From assembly GCA_013141385.1 (NCBI GenBank), contig JABFRB010000002.1:463298-527297 (forward strand): a DNA stretch of 64,000 nt, in the 5' to 3' direction. How positions within the stretch are numbered: the stretch's first letter is position 1; every line of letters starts with the position of its first letter. Position numbers and translations under genes: made by a program. The DNA comes from Bacteroidales bacterium. Its GTDB lineage: Bacteria > Bacteroidota > Bacteroidia > Bacteroidales > Tenuifilaceae. Under the pieces are notes generated by a model. It was not told the DNA's origin. It saw nothing but the letters and a program-made list of their open reading frames with translations, and searched no databases. Below are positions 1 through 7,892 of the stretch, one piece after another.

Positions 1-238
1 AATGACTAGTACCTAGAAGTATAGTAAAAATTGGAATTAGGAACAATCGTTTCCATCGAATAATCCAGTAAACTAAGAAAAACAGGTTAATTATTAATAG
101 AAAAGGATATGCCAATCCTAATAATCCTGCTAGCCAGAATTTATCAGGGTTTATGTAAACTGAAAGGTAGGTGAAAAGAAGTCCAGTTGCAAATAGGATA
201 CAAATTGTTACTAATGTACGATGTAAAAACTTGCGCAT
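1..238 (-). CDS. Endonuclease/exonuclease/phosphatase family protein, N-terminal fragment
   Basis: Partial gene. The minus-strand frame opens with ATG at 238 and stays open to the window edge. The 79 residues begin MRKFLHRTLV and hold two or three hydrophobic segments (about residues 8-28, 35-60 and 65-78) with a short loop containing NPDKFW and the motif GLAYPFLL. From memory, this layout matches the N-terminal membrane anchor of Bacteroidota EEP-fold (DNase I-like) proteins, in which the catalytic domain follows as an exported domain. That domain lies outside the window, so the call rests on the anchor only. The gene starts 3 bases after the stop of the upstream rhomboid gene, so the two are probably co-transcribed. 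Confidence 0.55.
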   Translation of the reverse strand, partial: MRKFLHRTLVTICILFATGLLFTYLSVYINPDKFWLAGLLGLAYPFLLIINLFFLVYWIIRWKRLFLIPIFTILLGTSH

Positions 239-241
239 TAT

Positions 242-1129
242 CTAGTTTATCGAATTATCCTTAAACTTAAAAAGTATCTCTTTCTCCTCTTTGGAAAGAC
301 TATCATAGCCCGATTTGGCAATTTTATCCAATATTTTATCAAGGCCTACTTGATTTTCTACCTTGCGTCTATTGTATTCATAATCAATATCGGATTTTTG
401 ATAGCTCACTTTTAAATGCGAGCGTTGTTTTTTCTTTAAACTAAATAGATTTATCAACCAGCTGATTGGTTTAATAAGATCTACACCACTTTTACCCGCA
501 ACTATAAAAAGATATCCAAATAGCGCACCCCCTAAATGGGCAATATGACCCCCAGGATTTGAAACTGGAATGCTAATTATATCGAGCACAATCGAAAATA
601 GGGCTAAATATTTAAGCTTAACAGGGCCAATAAACATTAGGTTGATGCTCATATTGGGCATCAATGTAGAAATTGCTATAACTACTGCAAGCACCGATGC
701 TGATGCCCCTAAAGCAGCGGAAATTGGCAACATTTCTCTAAATACACCCAGAATATTATAAAGTAGAATGTAAAAAGCTGCTCCCGATAAACCACCCATT
801 ATATAAACCCCTACCAACTTCCTTTGTGACATGTACTCAAGGAAAATCATCCCAAACCAGTAAAACAATAGCATGTTGAATAAGATATGCAGGAACTCCT
901 CGTGGAAGAACATGTAGGTAAAAATGGTCCAAGGTTTGGTTAAAAGTGCAGGAATATAGGCAGGAACGGCTAGGTATTGTGCTAGACTATCGCCTAAGGG
1001 TGAACCTCCAAGAAAGAAAATCACCCGAATTAAATTGTAAACAATAAAAACAGCAAGATTTACATAGATAATCTTTGTAAGGTTGCTCCCAAACTTGAAT
1101 GAATCCTTTATTTCCTGTGCGATACTCAT
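242..1129 (-). CDS. Rhomboid family intramembrane serine protease
   Basis: A membrane protease that cleaves transmembrane substrates within the bilayer. The 295-residue protein has about six membrane segments. It shows the rhomboid signatures in order: H76-x4-H81-x3-N85 in the second segment, the catalytic serine in G141-A-S143-A, and the catalytic histidine in the A-H198-L-G-G motif of the last segment. The hydrophilic tail (about 225-295, ending in an SLSKEEKE stretch) resembles the C-terminal extension seen on many Bacteroidota rhomboids. It sits 3 bases upstream of the EEP-family gene. A second rhomboid lies upstream on the same strand, but an inserted repeat element separates the two. 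Confidence 0.9.
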   Translation of the reverse strand: MSIAQEIKDSFKFGSNLTKIIYVNLAVFIVYNLIRVIFFLGGSPLGDSLAQYLAVPAYIPALLTKPWTIFTYMFFHEEFLHILFNMLLFYWFGMIFLEYMSQRKLVGVYIMGGLSGAAFYILLYNILGVFREMLPISAALGASASVLAVVIAISTLMPNMSINLMFIGPVKLKYLALFSIVLDIISIPVSNPGGHIAHLGGALFGYLFIVAGKSGVDLIKPISWLINLFSLKKKQRSHLKVSYQKSDIDYEYNRRKVENQVGLDKILDKIAKSGYDSLSKEEKEILFKFKDNSIN

Positions 1130-1205
1130 ATTAAAGTTGATGATTTACTGTTATTCATTAACTTCCGATTATGTTGGTTAATTCTTTTTTTAAGGTGCTA
1201 TCTTT

Positions 1206-1617
1206 TTAATTGATGACCCTTTTTATTCCATTCTTAAGTGTTGTGACATAAAAATTAAGTAATAAACCAAGTTTATAATTTCCTAATTTCAAATATGTTA
1301 ACACTTGTGCTGTATGAACATCTGTAAAAGCCTCAACAGTTTTAATTTCTATAACAACCTTGTTATTAACTAGTAAATCTATTCTGTAGCCATGATCAAG
1401 TTTCACATCTTTATAAATAATTGGCATTGGTTTTTGGCTTCGCCGAACTCGTAAAGTGCACTCGGTTCTTTCTGAACATCTAATCCTGCCTTGGTTAGCT
1501 CGTAATATAAGCATTCTTGATATGCAGACTCTAATAGCCAGGGCCTAATTGTCTGTGAACTTCAATTGCACATCCGAGTATAATGTTTGAAAGTTCATTT
1601 TCACTTAATTGTTGCAT
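1206..1617 (-). pseudogene. GxxExxY family protein (PD-(D/E)XK-like), frameshifted
   Basis: Reading from ATG at 1617, the frame encodes MQQLSENELSNIILGCAIEV and then HRQLGPG, the family N-terminus, but hits TAG near 1533 where one base appears missing. The next frame continues with ESAYQECLYYEL, the GxxExxY region, up to about 1466. There a foreign ~30-base piece (1436-1465) interrupts it. The remaining frame gives PMPIIYKDVKLDHGYRIDLL followed by V-x-I-E-I-K, the family's C-terminal half with a D...E-x-K nuclease-like signature. The full product would be about 125 residues. With one frameshift and one insertion the gene is very likely dead. An ORF from 1514 preserves only the C-terminal half. 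Function of the family is not established. Confidence 0.75.
1436..1465. repeat. Mini-repeat copy 1, inserted in the GxxExxY gene
   Basis: A ~30-base stretch starting GGCTTCGCCGAACTCGTAAA and ending in CTCGG interrupts the reading frame exactly where the family sequence would run on. A close relative lies at 20321-20347. It opens with a tiny hairpin, GGC-TTC-GCC. Confidence 0.65.
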
Positions 1618-1620
1618 ATT

Positions 1621-1707
1621 ACTTTGTGTGTTTTGTGACTACTTTGTGTTTTTTGTGGAATAGCTATTACACAAAGGTTCACAAAATATGACACAAAGTT
1701 ACACAAA
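1621..1707. repeat. Imperfect hairpin built of CACAAAG units
   Basis: Arms of about 40 bases, made of repeated CTTTGTGT / ACACAAAG words, flank the perfect palindrome AATAGCTATT at 1660-1669. It lies just upstream of the broken GxxExxY ORF and inside the larger inverted repeat. If transcribed it would form a long interrupted stem. Confidence 0.65.
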
Positions 1708-1764
1708 GATTTTTTTCAGCACCTCACAAAAAGAATTAACCATTATGTTCAGAATCATTCTTCT

Positions 1765-2592
1765 CTAATAAAATATATCCTTTCGCCTATTCCAGTACTT
1801 AATAAGAATAAAGCCGAAAAGCATTCCACCGAGATGTGCAAAGTGGGCAACATTATCGAATTTAAAATTACTTACACCCATAAACAGCTCTATTACACCA
1901 TAACCAATAACAAAGTATTTTGCTTTAATTGGAATGGGTATAAACATTAGCATAAGCTCAGTATTTGGGAAAAGCATACCAAATGCCAATAAAACACCGA
2001 AAACTGCACCCGAAGCGCCAACTACTGGAATATCCATTTTAAGTTGGATAAGAGCCTTGGCCCATTCTCCTGCTTCTTCAATATAAGTTGGATTTCCTGG
2101 GCTATTAGACCAATGGCTAATAAATTTTTCATATATTTCGTTATAAGCACCGGGAAAATAATGAGTTACAAATGCCGAAAACGTTTCAGGTGATGGCGTA
2201 TTAAGCATGGCAGTTGCAGCAGACTCTATGTTTGAAATTTGAATATAATTTACAAATGTATGTAGGGCAACCGCTCCAAAACCTGTAACGAAATAGTAAA
2301 GCAGAAAGCGTTTACTACCCCAAACCTGTTCAAGTACTCGGCCAAACATCCATAGGGCGAACATATTAAAGAATATGTGGGTTATTCCACCATGCATAAA
2401 CATGTGAGTGATAATCTGGAATGGCCTAAAATGTTCAGATCCAAAGTAATATAAGCCTAAAATGCTATTTAAATCAATTCGAAGCACACTATCAACAACA
2501 AAAGTTGCTAAAAGCATAATAACATTGATAATAATCAGGTTTTTGACTATGGGTGGTGTGCTACCAAAATTGGGTCTTTCAAATGCGCTCAT
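1765..2592 (-). CDS. Rhomboid family intramembrane serine protease
   Basis: A second rhomboid protease, 275 residues. H67-x4-H72-x3-N76 is followed by catalytic serine S194 in GASGAVFG and catalytic histidine H253 in AHLGGMLFG. Between these, residues about 120-185 form a long polar loop that the neighbouring rhomboid lacks and which probably lies outside the membrane between two helices. The start at 2592 gives a short cytoplasmic head (SAFERPNFG) of the kind usual for Bacteroidota members. No promoter was recognised. It is co-directional with, but separated from, mutL upstream by a spacer with a hairpin element. Confidence 0.92.
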   Translation of the reverse strand: MSAFERPNFGSTPPIVKNLIIINVIMLLATFVVDSVLRIDLNSILGLYYFGSEHFRPFQIITHMFMHGGITHIFFNMFALWMFGRVLEQVWGSKRFLLYYFVTGFGAVALHTFVNYIQISNIESAATAMLNTPSPETFSAFVTHYFPGAYNEIYEKFISHWSNSPGNPTYIEEAGEWAKALIQLKMDIPVVGASGAVFGVLLAFGMLFPNTELMLMFIPIPIKAKYFVIGYGVIELFMGVSNFKFDNVAHFAHLGGMLFGFILIKYWNRRKDIFY

Positions 2593-2674
2593 AAAAGAAT
2601 TGTTAGTAGATATTCTAATTATTGATGTTTAAAACAAGTTTATTATTTCTTTTGTTTAAATACTCTATTCTAGT

Positions 2675-2882
2675 AACTATTCACCACGGAGACACGGAGA
2701 TCACAGAGTTTCCTTTCAATAATTGTTTCACCAGTCACAGAAAAATAGCCTTGAAACAACTCGGCAAATTGTTTAATGGCATGCAACACCAATATATTTT
2801 TTTGAATAATCATCTCTGTGTCTCTCTATGTTCTCTATGTCTCCGTGGTTTTATTTTTATTTCGTCTAATGCTGAATAGTTA
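2675..2882. repeat. Inverted-repeat element with CACGGAGACA arms
   Basis: The left arm (2675-2708) reads AACTATTCA then CCACGGAGACACGGAG. The right arm (about 2813-2882) carries the complement of both blocks: TCTCCGTGG and, about 24 bases further out, TGAATAGTTA. The 100-odd bases between the arms hold no recognisable gene. It fills most of the spacer between mutL and the rhomboid gene. The CACGGAGACACAGAG type of word recurs near 24200. Confidence 0.65.
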
Positions 2883-2924
2883 TCTTTTCTATAAAAATTT
2901 AGACAAAAGTAGGAATAATATGAA

Positions 2925-4757
2925 TTACTTAAATCTTTTTTCCAAATCATCAAGGCTAATAATGGTTAAGATACTCTTTCCTTCGGGTGAATAATTATGA
3001 TTTTGACATGCAAAAAGTTTATCAACCAAATCCTGCATCTCAATTCTATTTAGAGATCGTACATACCCTATGGATGCCGCTTTAGCCATCGATACTGCAA
3101 GTTTTTGGTGAGCATCATCCTGCAGTTTACTTTGATTCTCCTTTAGCGATGCAAGAATATCCTCAATATATCTTATCGGATCACCAATCTTAATGCTAGC
3201 TGGCAGGCTATTAATTGCAACAGTATTTTGACCCAAACTACTTAGCTCAATACCAAGAAGTGCAAGATCCTCATGAGCATCCATTAGCAAATTATAATCC
3301 CCTGCATTTAGCTCCAGGGCTTGCGGAAAAAGCTCCTTTTGGGTTATATTTTGCCCGGTTGACAGGCTACCCAGATACTGCTCGTAAAGAATTCGCTCAT
3401 GAGCATACTTTTGATCAATCACCATCAACCCCGATTTAACAGAAGTAAGAATATACCTATCCTTAAACTGAAAAAATCGAGGATTAGCGCTCTCTTCATT
3501 ATCATCAAAACCTTTTGATTTAAATGTTTGAGTTACTGGACCTGTAGTATTAAAATCTTCTCCTTGATTATCTTGGTAAAGTTTTTCCCAACCTTTGGTC
3601 GACTGTTTATGATGTATCGCATTTTGCGATGGTATTCTTGGTACACCCTCATCAAACGGGTTAAAACTTGCGTTAGTCTCTATTTCAGGAGGGCTATAAG
3701 GTGAATTCTTCGGAAAAAATGGAATATCAATAACCTGCTGAGTATCAAAATCGATAGCAGGAACAACAGCAAACTTCCCAAGCGATTCCTTAACCGCAGC
3801 ATGAACAATCTGCCAAAGAGTTCTTTCATCCTCAAACTTAATCTCCGTTTTTGTTGGATGAATATTAACATCAATCGTAGTAGGATCAACATCAAGGAAA
3901 ATAAAGTAAGGAGGAATAGAATCGTTTGGTATAAGCCGATCGTACGAATTCATTACCGCTCTATGAAAATAGGGACTTTTAAAATACCTATTATTCACAA
4001 AAAAGAACTGCTCCCCTGCGCTCTTTCTGGCACTCTCAGGCCTTCCAATAAACCCTGATATATTAGCAACGGTAGTATTTGTTGAACAATCAAGTAATTG
4101 CTGATTAATTGTTCGCCCAAATAATCCTACAATTCGCTGCTTTATACCTGATGAAGAAAGGTTGTAAATATCTGCCCCATTGTTATTTAGCGACATTGCA
4201 ATTTCGGGGTTTGCTAAAGCAACCCTTTGAAACTCTGCTATAATATGTTTAAGTTCTAAAGATGAACTTTTTAGGAATTTCCTACGAGCAGGAACATTAA
4301 AGAAAAGATTTTTAACGCTGAAATTACTTCCAGTTGGGCAAGCAATAGGCTTCTGTTCTTCAAGTTCAGAGCCACTTATACGAATACATGTGCCAACCTC
4401 ATCCTCCAACCTACGTGTACGAAGTTCAACCTCCGCTATTGCGGCAATTGAGGCTAACGCCTCGCCTCTAAAACCCATAGTTCTGATTGAAAACAGATCC
4501 GCTGCCTCTCTAATTTTGGATGTTGCATGACGTTCAAAGCTTAGTCGTGCATCGGTTTCGGACATACCGCACCCATTATCAATCACTTGAATAAGGGCTT
4601 TCCCACCATCCTTAACGATAACTTGAATTTGATTACATCCAGCATCAACGGCGTTTTCCATTAACTCTTTAATAGCCGATGCAGGACGTTGAACAACCTC
4701 ACCAGCTGCTATTTGATTTGCTACTGAATCGGGCAGTAATTGGATTATATCTGACAT
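2925..4757 (-). CDS. mutL: DNA mismatch repair protein MutL
   Basis: Couples mismatch recognition by MutS to strand removal. The 610-residue protein has the GHKL ATPase head: ELMEN at 31-35, DNGCG at 60-64 and GFRGEAL near 95-101. A linker of about 100 residues (roughly 330-430) and a C-terminal dimerisation domain follow. In that domain the metal/endonuclease motif, normally DQHA-x2-E-x4-E, reads D448-Q-K-Y-A-H-E454-R-I-L-Y-E459. The acidic residues are kept but the usual HA pair is KY. This may weaken or alter nicking activity, though relatives vary here. The length is normal for the family. The 15-bp palindrome ATCGCATTTTGCGAT lies inside the gene at 3616-3630. Confidence 0.97.
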   Translation of the reverse strand: MSDIIQLLPDSVANQIAAGEVVQRPASAIKELMENAVDAGCNQIQVIVKDGGKALIQVIDNGCGMSETDARLSFERHATSKIREAADLFSIRTMGFRGEALASIAAIAEVELRTRRLEDEVGTCIRISGSELEEQKPIACPTGSNFSVKNLFFNVPARRKFLKSSSLELKHIIAEFQRVALANPEIAMSLNNNGADIYNLSSSGIKQRIVGLFGRTINQQLLDCSTNTTVANISGFIGRPESARKSAGEQFFFVNNRYFKSPYFHRAVMNSYDRLIPNDSIPPYFIFLDVDPTTIDVNIHPTKTEIKFEDERTLWQIVHAAVKESLGKFAVVPAIDFDTQQVIDIPFFPKNSPYSPPEIETNASFNPFDEGVPRIPSQNAIHHKQSTKGWEKLYQDNQGEDFNTTGPVTQTFKSKGFDDNEESANPRFFQFKDRYILTSVKSGLMVIDQKYAHERILYEQYLGSLSTGQNITQKELFPQALELNAGDYNLLMDAHEDLALLGIELSSLGQNTVAINSLPASIKIGDPIRYIEDILASLKENQSKLQDDAHQKLAVSMAKAASIGYVRSLNRIEMQDLVDKLFACQNHNYSPEGKSILTIISLDDLEKRFK

Positions 4758-4818
4758 TCAAAGTTTTTTAATGAGAAGATATTGTATAAAATTTTCTTTC
4801 AAAAAACAAATTTGTTGA

Positions 4819-4974
4819 ATTTTACTTTTACAGATTCGAAAATCACACGAAAAATCAACCTAATTTACCCCTATCCCTAAAGGGTGTAGGTTGATTTTTC
4901 TGTTTTCTCCCTTTAGGGCAAGGGGTAAAGAGCAGAAAAATCGTGCATAAACCTAATCTGTCAAAGTAAAATTA
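4819..4974. repeat. Nested inverted-repeat element upstream of mutL
   Basis: The outer arms are TTTTACTTTTACAGATT (from 4819) and AATCTGTCAAAGTAAAA (to 4972). Inner arms lie at 4864-4884 and 4909-4929, reading TTTACCCCTATCCCTAAAGG and its near-perfect complement. GAAAAATC/GATTTTTC words fill the gap. The whole could fold into one long hairpin. It occupies the spacer between the divergently oriented mutL and the lipoprotein gene at 5351. The rest of the 4758-5350 spacer is AT-rich, with a second partial palindrome, CCCCTTCTTAAGGGG, at 5292-5306. Confidence 0.65.
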
Positions 4975-5350
4975 GGTACAAAATTAGGCAATTATGTTGA
5001 GCCAAACCAATTGCTTTTATCAATGTTGGCTAAATAGTGATAAACTTTAAAACTTTGATACAATAAATAAGGATATATAAATGTTTAATACTCAAATTAC
5101 TGGTTTTAATCAATATTTTTAAGATTATTATAGAAATAGATTTTGAATCATATGTTTTATTTTTTAAAACTGGCTTATCTTTGAACTTGGGTATGGATAC
5201 TAATTAACTATGCTAATTGTAAAAAATAACATTAAACCAACCATAGCCCTCCTTAAAAAAAGAGAGGAAATCACTGCGCTGCTCTGTTATAGCCCCTTCT
5301 TAAGGGGTTGGGGTTTATTTGTCATATTAAATTTAAAAAGTTAGAAACCT

Positions 5351-5995
5351 ATGAGCATTAAAAGGGTAGTTTTTTACATATTTGTATTGGGTTCCTCCTT
5401 TTTAACATCCTGCTTTAGTGGAATAGAACCTCTACCAAATAAAATAAAGGATTTATCGATTTCATTATCAGTTCCCGTTGGAACTGGTGAATTTAGCATT
5501 AATAGTGCTTATTTTGTTGGCTTACCAAATATTAACTTACCCGAAAATGTTCCTGAATGGGCAAAGCACGACACAATCTTTTTTACCGATACTGTTCCTG
5601 TGGATCTTTCGAAAATTTACGAAAAATCCACAACAATTACTTATTTGGCTTTTAAAATTAATGTTTGGAATGAGTACCCCGCAGGTTGTGCTGTTCAAGT
5701 AAAATTCACTGATGCTGCTGGTGATATTCTTTACTCTTTTTGGGATAATAAACCATTAATGATTCCTAAGGGAGATATTTTTGCTTCTGGAAAAGTTTTT
5801 CGCCCCAGCTACAAAGGTAGTGTAGTAACGTTTGATCAATCTCAGATTGAAACACTCCGAACGGCTGAAAACCTAATATTCCTCATAAAAATTGGACTTA
5901 AGAATACACCTCTATGGAGTATTAGTTACTTTGATAATTACAAGTTTACCTGTCAGGTGGGTGCTAGAGTTGATTTTGTATTAAACAATCCATAA
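5351..5995 (+). CDS. Putative lipoprotein of unknown function
   Basis: Not recognised as a named family. The 214-residue product opens with a basic, hydrophobic leader and a lipobox, LTSC at about residues 18-21, so it is probably an exported lipoprotein. The rest looks beta-rich and contains an L-S-V-P-V-G-T-G motif near residue 40. The gene ends 2 bases before the DUF5723-like gene, which points to a shared transcript and perhaps a shared surface complex. A possible -7 element, TATCTTTG, lies near 5168-5176, but no matching -33 element is seen. Confidence 0.7.
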   Translation: MSIKRVVFYIFVLGSSFLTSCFSGIEPLPNKIKDLSISLSVPVGTGEFSINSAYFVGLPNINLPENVPEWAKHDTIFFTDTVPVDLSKIYEKSTTITYLAFKINVWNEYPAGCAVQVKFTDAAGDILYSFWDNKPLMIPKGDIFASGKVFRPSYKGSVVTFDQSQIETLRTAENLIFLIKIGLKNTPLWSISYFDNYKFTCQVGARVDFVLNNP

Positions 5996-5997
5996 TA

Positions 5998-7440
5998 ATG
6001 AGGATTAAGAATTATAGATTTATATTAATTATTGTATTATTATCCATCTCATTTCGAGGGTTATCCCAACAGGATAACACCCTTTTTTTCCTACACAATA
6101 TTCCCGAGGCGAATTTTGTTAACCCCGCTGTTCAAATTCGTTGCCAGCAGTATGTAGGACTTCCATTACTTACTACTTTACATTTTAATGTTAATTCAAC
6201 GGGATTTTCATATAAATCATTCTCTCCCGGTGCTTCTGAGGTTGATATAGATAAAATTGTGGAAAAGATGCACTTTTGGGATTATCTATCGATGGAGTTT
6301 CATTATACACCCTTTGCCTTCGGATTCATGTACGATAACAAGAACTATTTTAATTTTGCATGGACTGAAAAGATTGAAGCAAAAGCATTTGTCTCAAAAA
6401 AGCTACTAATGCTACTTAAAGATGGTAACACTGAATATGTTGGCGAGAAATATTCTACTCGAAATCCTGGTCTAAACGCTATTTATTACCGAGAATTTTC
6501 ATTTGGCTACTCAACTACTTATGGTCGATATTCAATAATTGGCGGTCATGCAAAAGTTTTGTTCGGTTTAGCTGGCGTTTTCACAAAACGCAAACCAATT
6601 AACTTATCTTCAAATATTTTAACCTATAATATTGATGCTAGCTGGAATCCTAAAATAAATACTTCAATACCTTTAAACATTACCTACGACTCCCAAGGGT
6701 ATGTGAGTGGTGCTAGTCTTGGTTCTATTTCGCCTGTTGGTTTTTTGCTAAATTTTAAGAATCAAGGACTTGCTACCGATTTTGGTTTTATTTACAAAGA
6801 GGACAAGATAACATGGAGTGGGAGTGTCCTTGACCTTGGTTTGATATGGTGGCACGATCAAACTAATAAATTTGAGGATAAGGGACAATTCAATTTTAGA
6901 GGAGCGACCATTACTGATGGTATGACCTCGCAAGATTATGCCGCTAGCCTTCGCGATTCAATTCAAAATCAGTTTAGGTTCAAGAATACCAAAAAAGGGT
7001 TTATCACTTTCCTAAATCCACGAATTTACTTTGGTGGAACTTATCCAATACTAAAACAGGTTAAGGTTGGTGCTCTTATCCGTACTGAACTTTACCCCGG
7101 ACGACCAATTGTTGGGTTAACCATATCGGCAACTGCTTTTAGCTTAAAAGGAACTACAATTAGTGCCAACTACTCAATAATGAATGGCTCTTTCAATAAC
7201 CTTGGATTAGGTTTTGGTTTTGGAGGTGATAAGTCTCAATTTTTCCTATTAAGCGATAACATAATGGTATTTTTCTTCTCTCAATCGGCTAGGAATGCTA
7301 ACCTAAGGTTTGGTTTTAATTTCTTTTTTGGTTGTAATGAGAAGAAAAAGGAGTATAAATTTCCTAAAGGTTCAGATTGTGGATGCAATTGGACTCCAAA
7401 ATCTCCAAAGAATACAGAAAAAATGAAGGGTTTGAAGTAG
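5998..7440 (+). CDS. DUF5723 family protein, predicted outer-membrane beta-barrel
   Basis: The 480-residue protein has a signal peptide (RIKNYRFILIIVLLSISFRG, cleaved near SQQ). A body of alternating aromatic and glycine-rich strands follows, as expected of an outer-membrane barrel. The start (NTLFFLHNIPEANFVNPA) strongly resembles the DUF5723 group of Bacteroidota, which look like PorP/SprF-type barrels. The C-terminus ends in a basic, cysteine-containing tail (GSDCGCNW near 460). It lies 2 bases after the lipoprotein gene. Substrate and role are unknown. Confidence 0.75.
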   Translation: MRIKNYRFILIIVLLSISFRGLSQQDNTLFFLHNIPEANFVNPAVQIRCQQYVGLPLLTTLHFNVNSTGFSYKSFSPGASEVDIDKIVEKMHFWDYLSMEFHYTPFAFGFMYDNKNYFNFAWTEKIEAKAFVSKKLLMLLKDGNTEYVGEKYSTRNPGLNAIYYREFSFGYSTTYGRYSIIGGHAKVLFGLAGVFTKRKPINLSSNILTYNIDASWNPKINTSIPLNITYDSQGYVSGASLGSISPVGFLLNFKNQGLATDFGFIYKEDKITWSGSVLDLGLIWWHDQTNKFEDKGQFNFRGATITDGMTSQDYAASLRDSIQNQFRFKNTKKGFITFLNPRIYFGGTYPILKQVKVGALIRTELYPGRPIVGLTISATAFSLKGTTISANYSIMNGSFNNLGLGFGFGGDKSQFFLLSDNIMVFFFSQSARNANLRFGFNFFFGCNEKKKEYKFPKGSDCGCNWTPKSPKNTEKMKGLK

Positions 7441-7557
7441 AAGAGGACTAGGATTTTTGTAACTACTCAAATATATATTTTAACAAATATTTTTTTTGAA
7501 GATAAAGATAGCAATTTACTGTTGTCATTAGAACTTAATTTAGTTGAGCCTTGCTAG

Positions 7558-7722
7558 TTTCACGCAAAGGCGCAAAGTGCGGCAAGAAGAAAAAAACTAT
7601 TAGTTTTTTCGCTTTGCGTACCAACTTTAGATTCAATTAGACACAATCTAATCGTAACATTACAGTCGATTGTAGTTGTGTTCCTTTTTATCTTCTTTGC
7701 GGCTTGGCGACTTTGCGTGAGA
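7558..7722. repeat. Inverted-repeat element with CACGCAAAG arms
   Basis: The left arm 7558-7596 starts TTTCACGCAAAGGCGCAAAG. The right arm 7685-7722 is its imperfect complement, ending ACTTTGCGTGAGA. A second small hairpin sits just inside the left arm (AAAAAACTATTAGTTTTTT). An ACACAA...TTGTGT pair sits inside the right arm. No ORF is enclosed. The element fills much of the 450-base spacer before yifB and shares the CACGCAAAG word with 60322-60471. Confidence 0.65.
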
Positions 7723-7892
7723 TATTTTTATTACTGAATAGCTCAGATTTTTCCATTAAAATCAAATTTAACCTTCCTATCCAACTAATTTCGATCTACT
7801 TTTTCTAAGAATTGTAAAGTCATTGTTCGAAAATATATATCTTAGTTGTGATAATCTAAGCCCAAAATCGAACAATCTCTAAAAAATCAATC

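Larger units (their letters stand above)
1170..1747. repeat. Inverted-repeat element enclosing a GxxExxY ORF
   Basis: Two ~30-bp arms, 1170-1199 and 1718-1747, are imperfect inverted repeats of each other; both carry GGTTAATTCTTTTT and end in AGGTGCT. They enclose a broken GxxExxY gene, and its 5' side holds a second, nested hairpin (1621-1707). The arrangement of one small ORF between inverted repeats, dropped between two rhomboid genes, resembles the intervening sequences known from 23S rRNA genes, but here it is in an ordinary spacer. Its mobility is inferred, not seen. Confidence 0.7.

Noticed and set aside
2622..2879. 85-codon plus-strand ORF over the CACGGAGACA element
   Set aside because: It is simply a reading through the inverted repeat; its sequence is dictated by the repeat words.
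5237..5315. A full inverted-repeat element before the lipoprotein gene
   Set aside because: Only CCCCTTCTTAAGGGG is a clean palindrome; the outer parts match too poorly to call an element.
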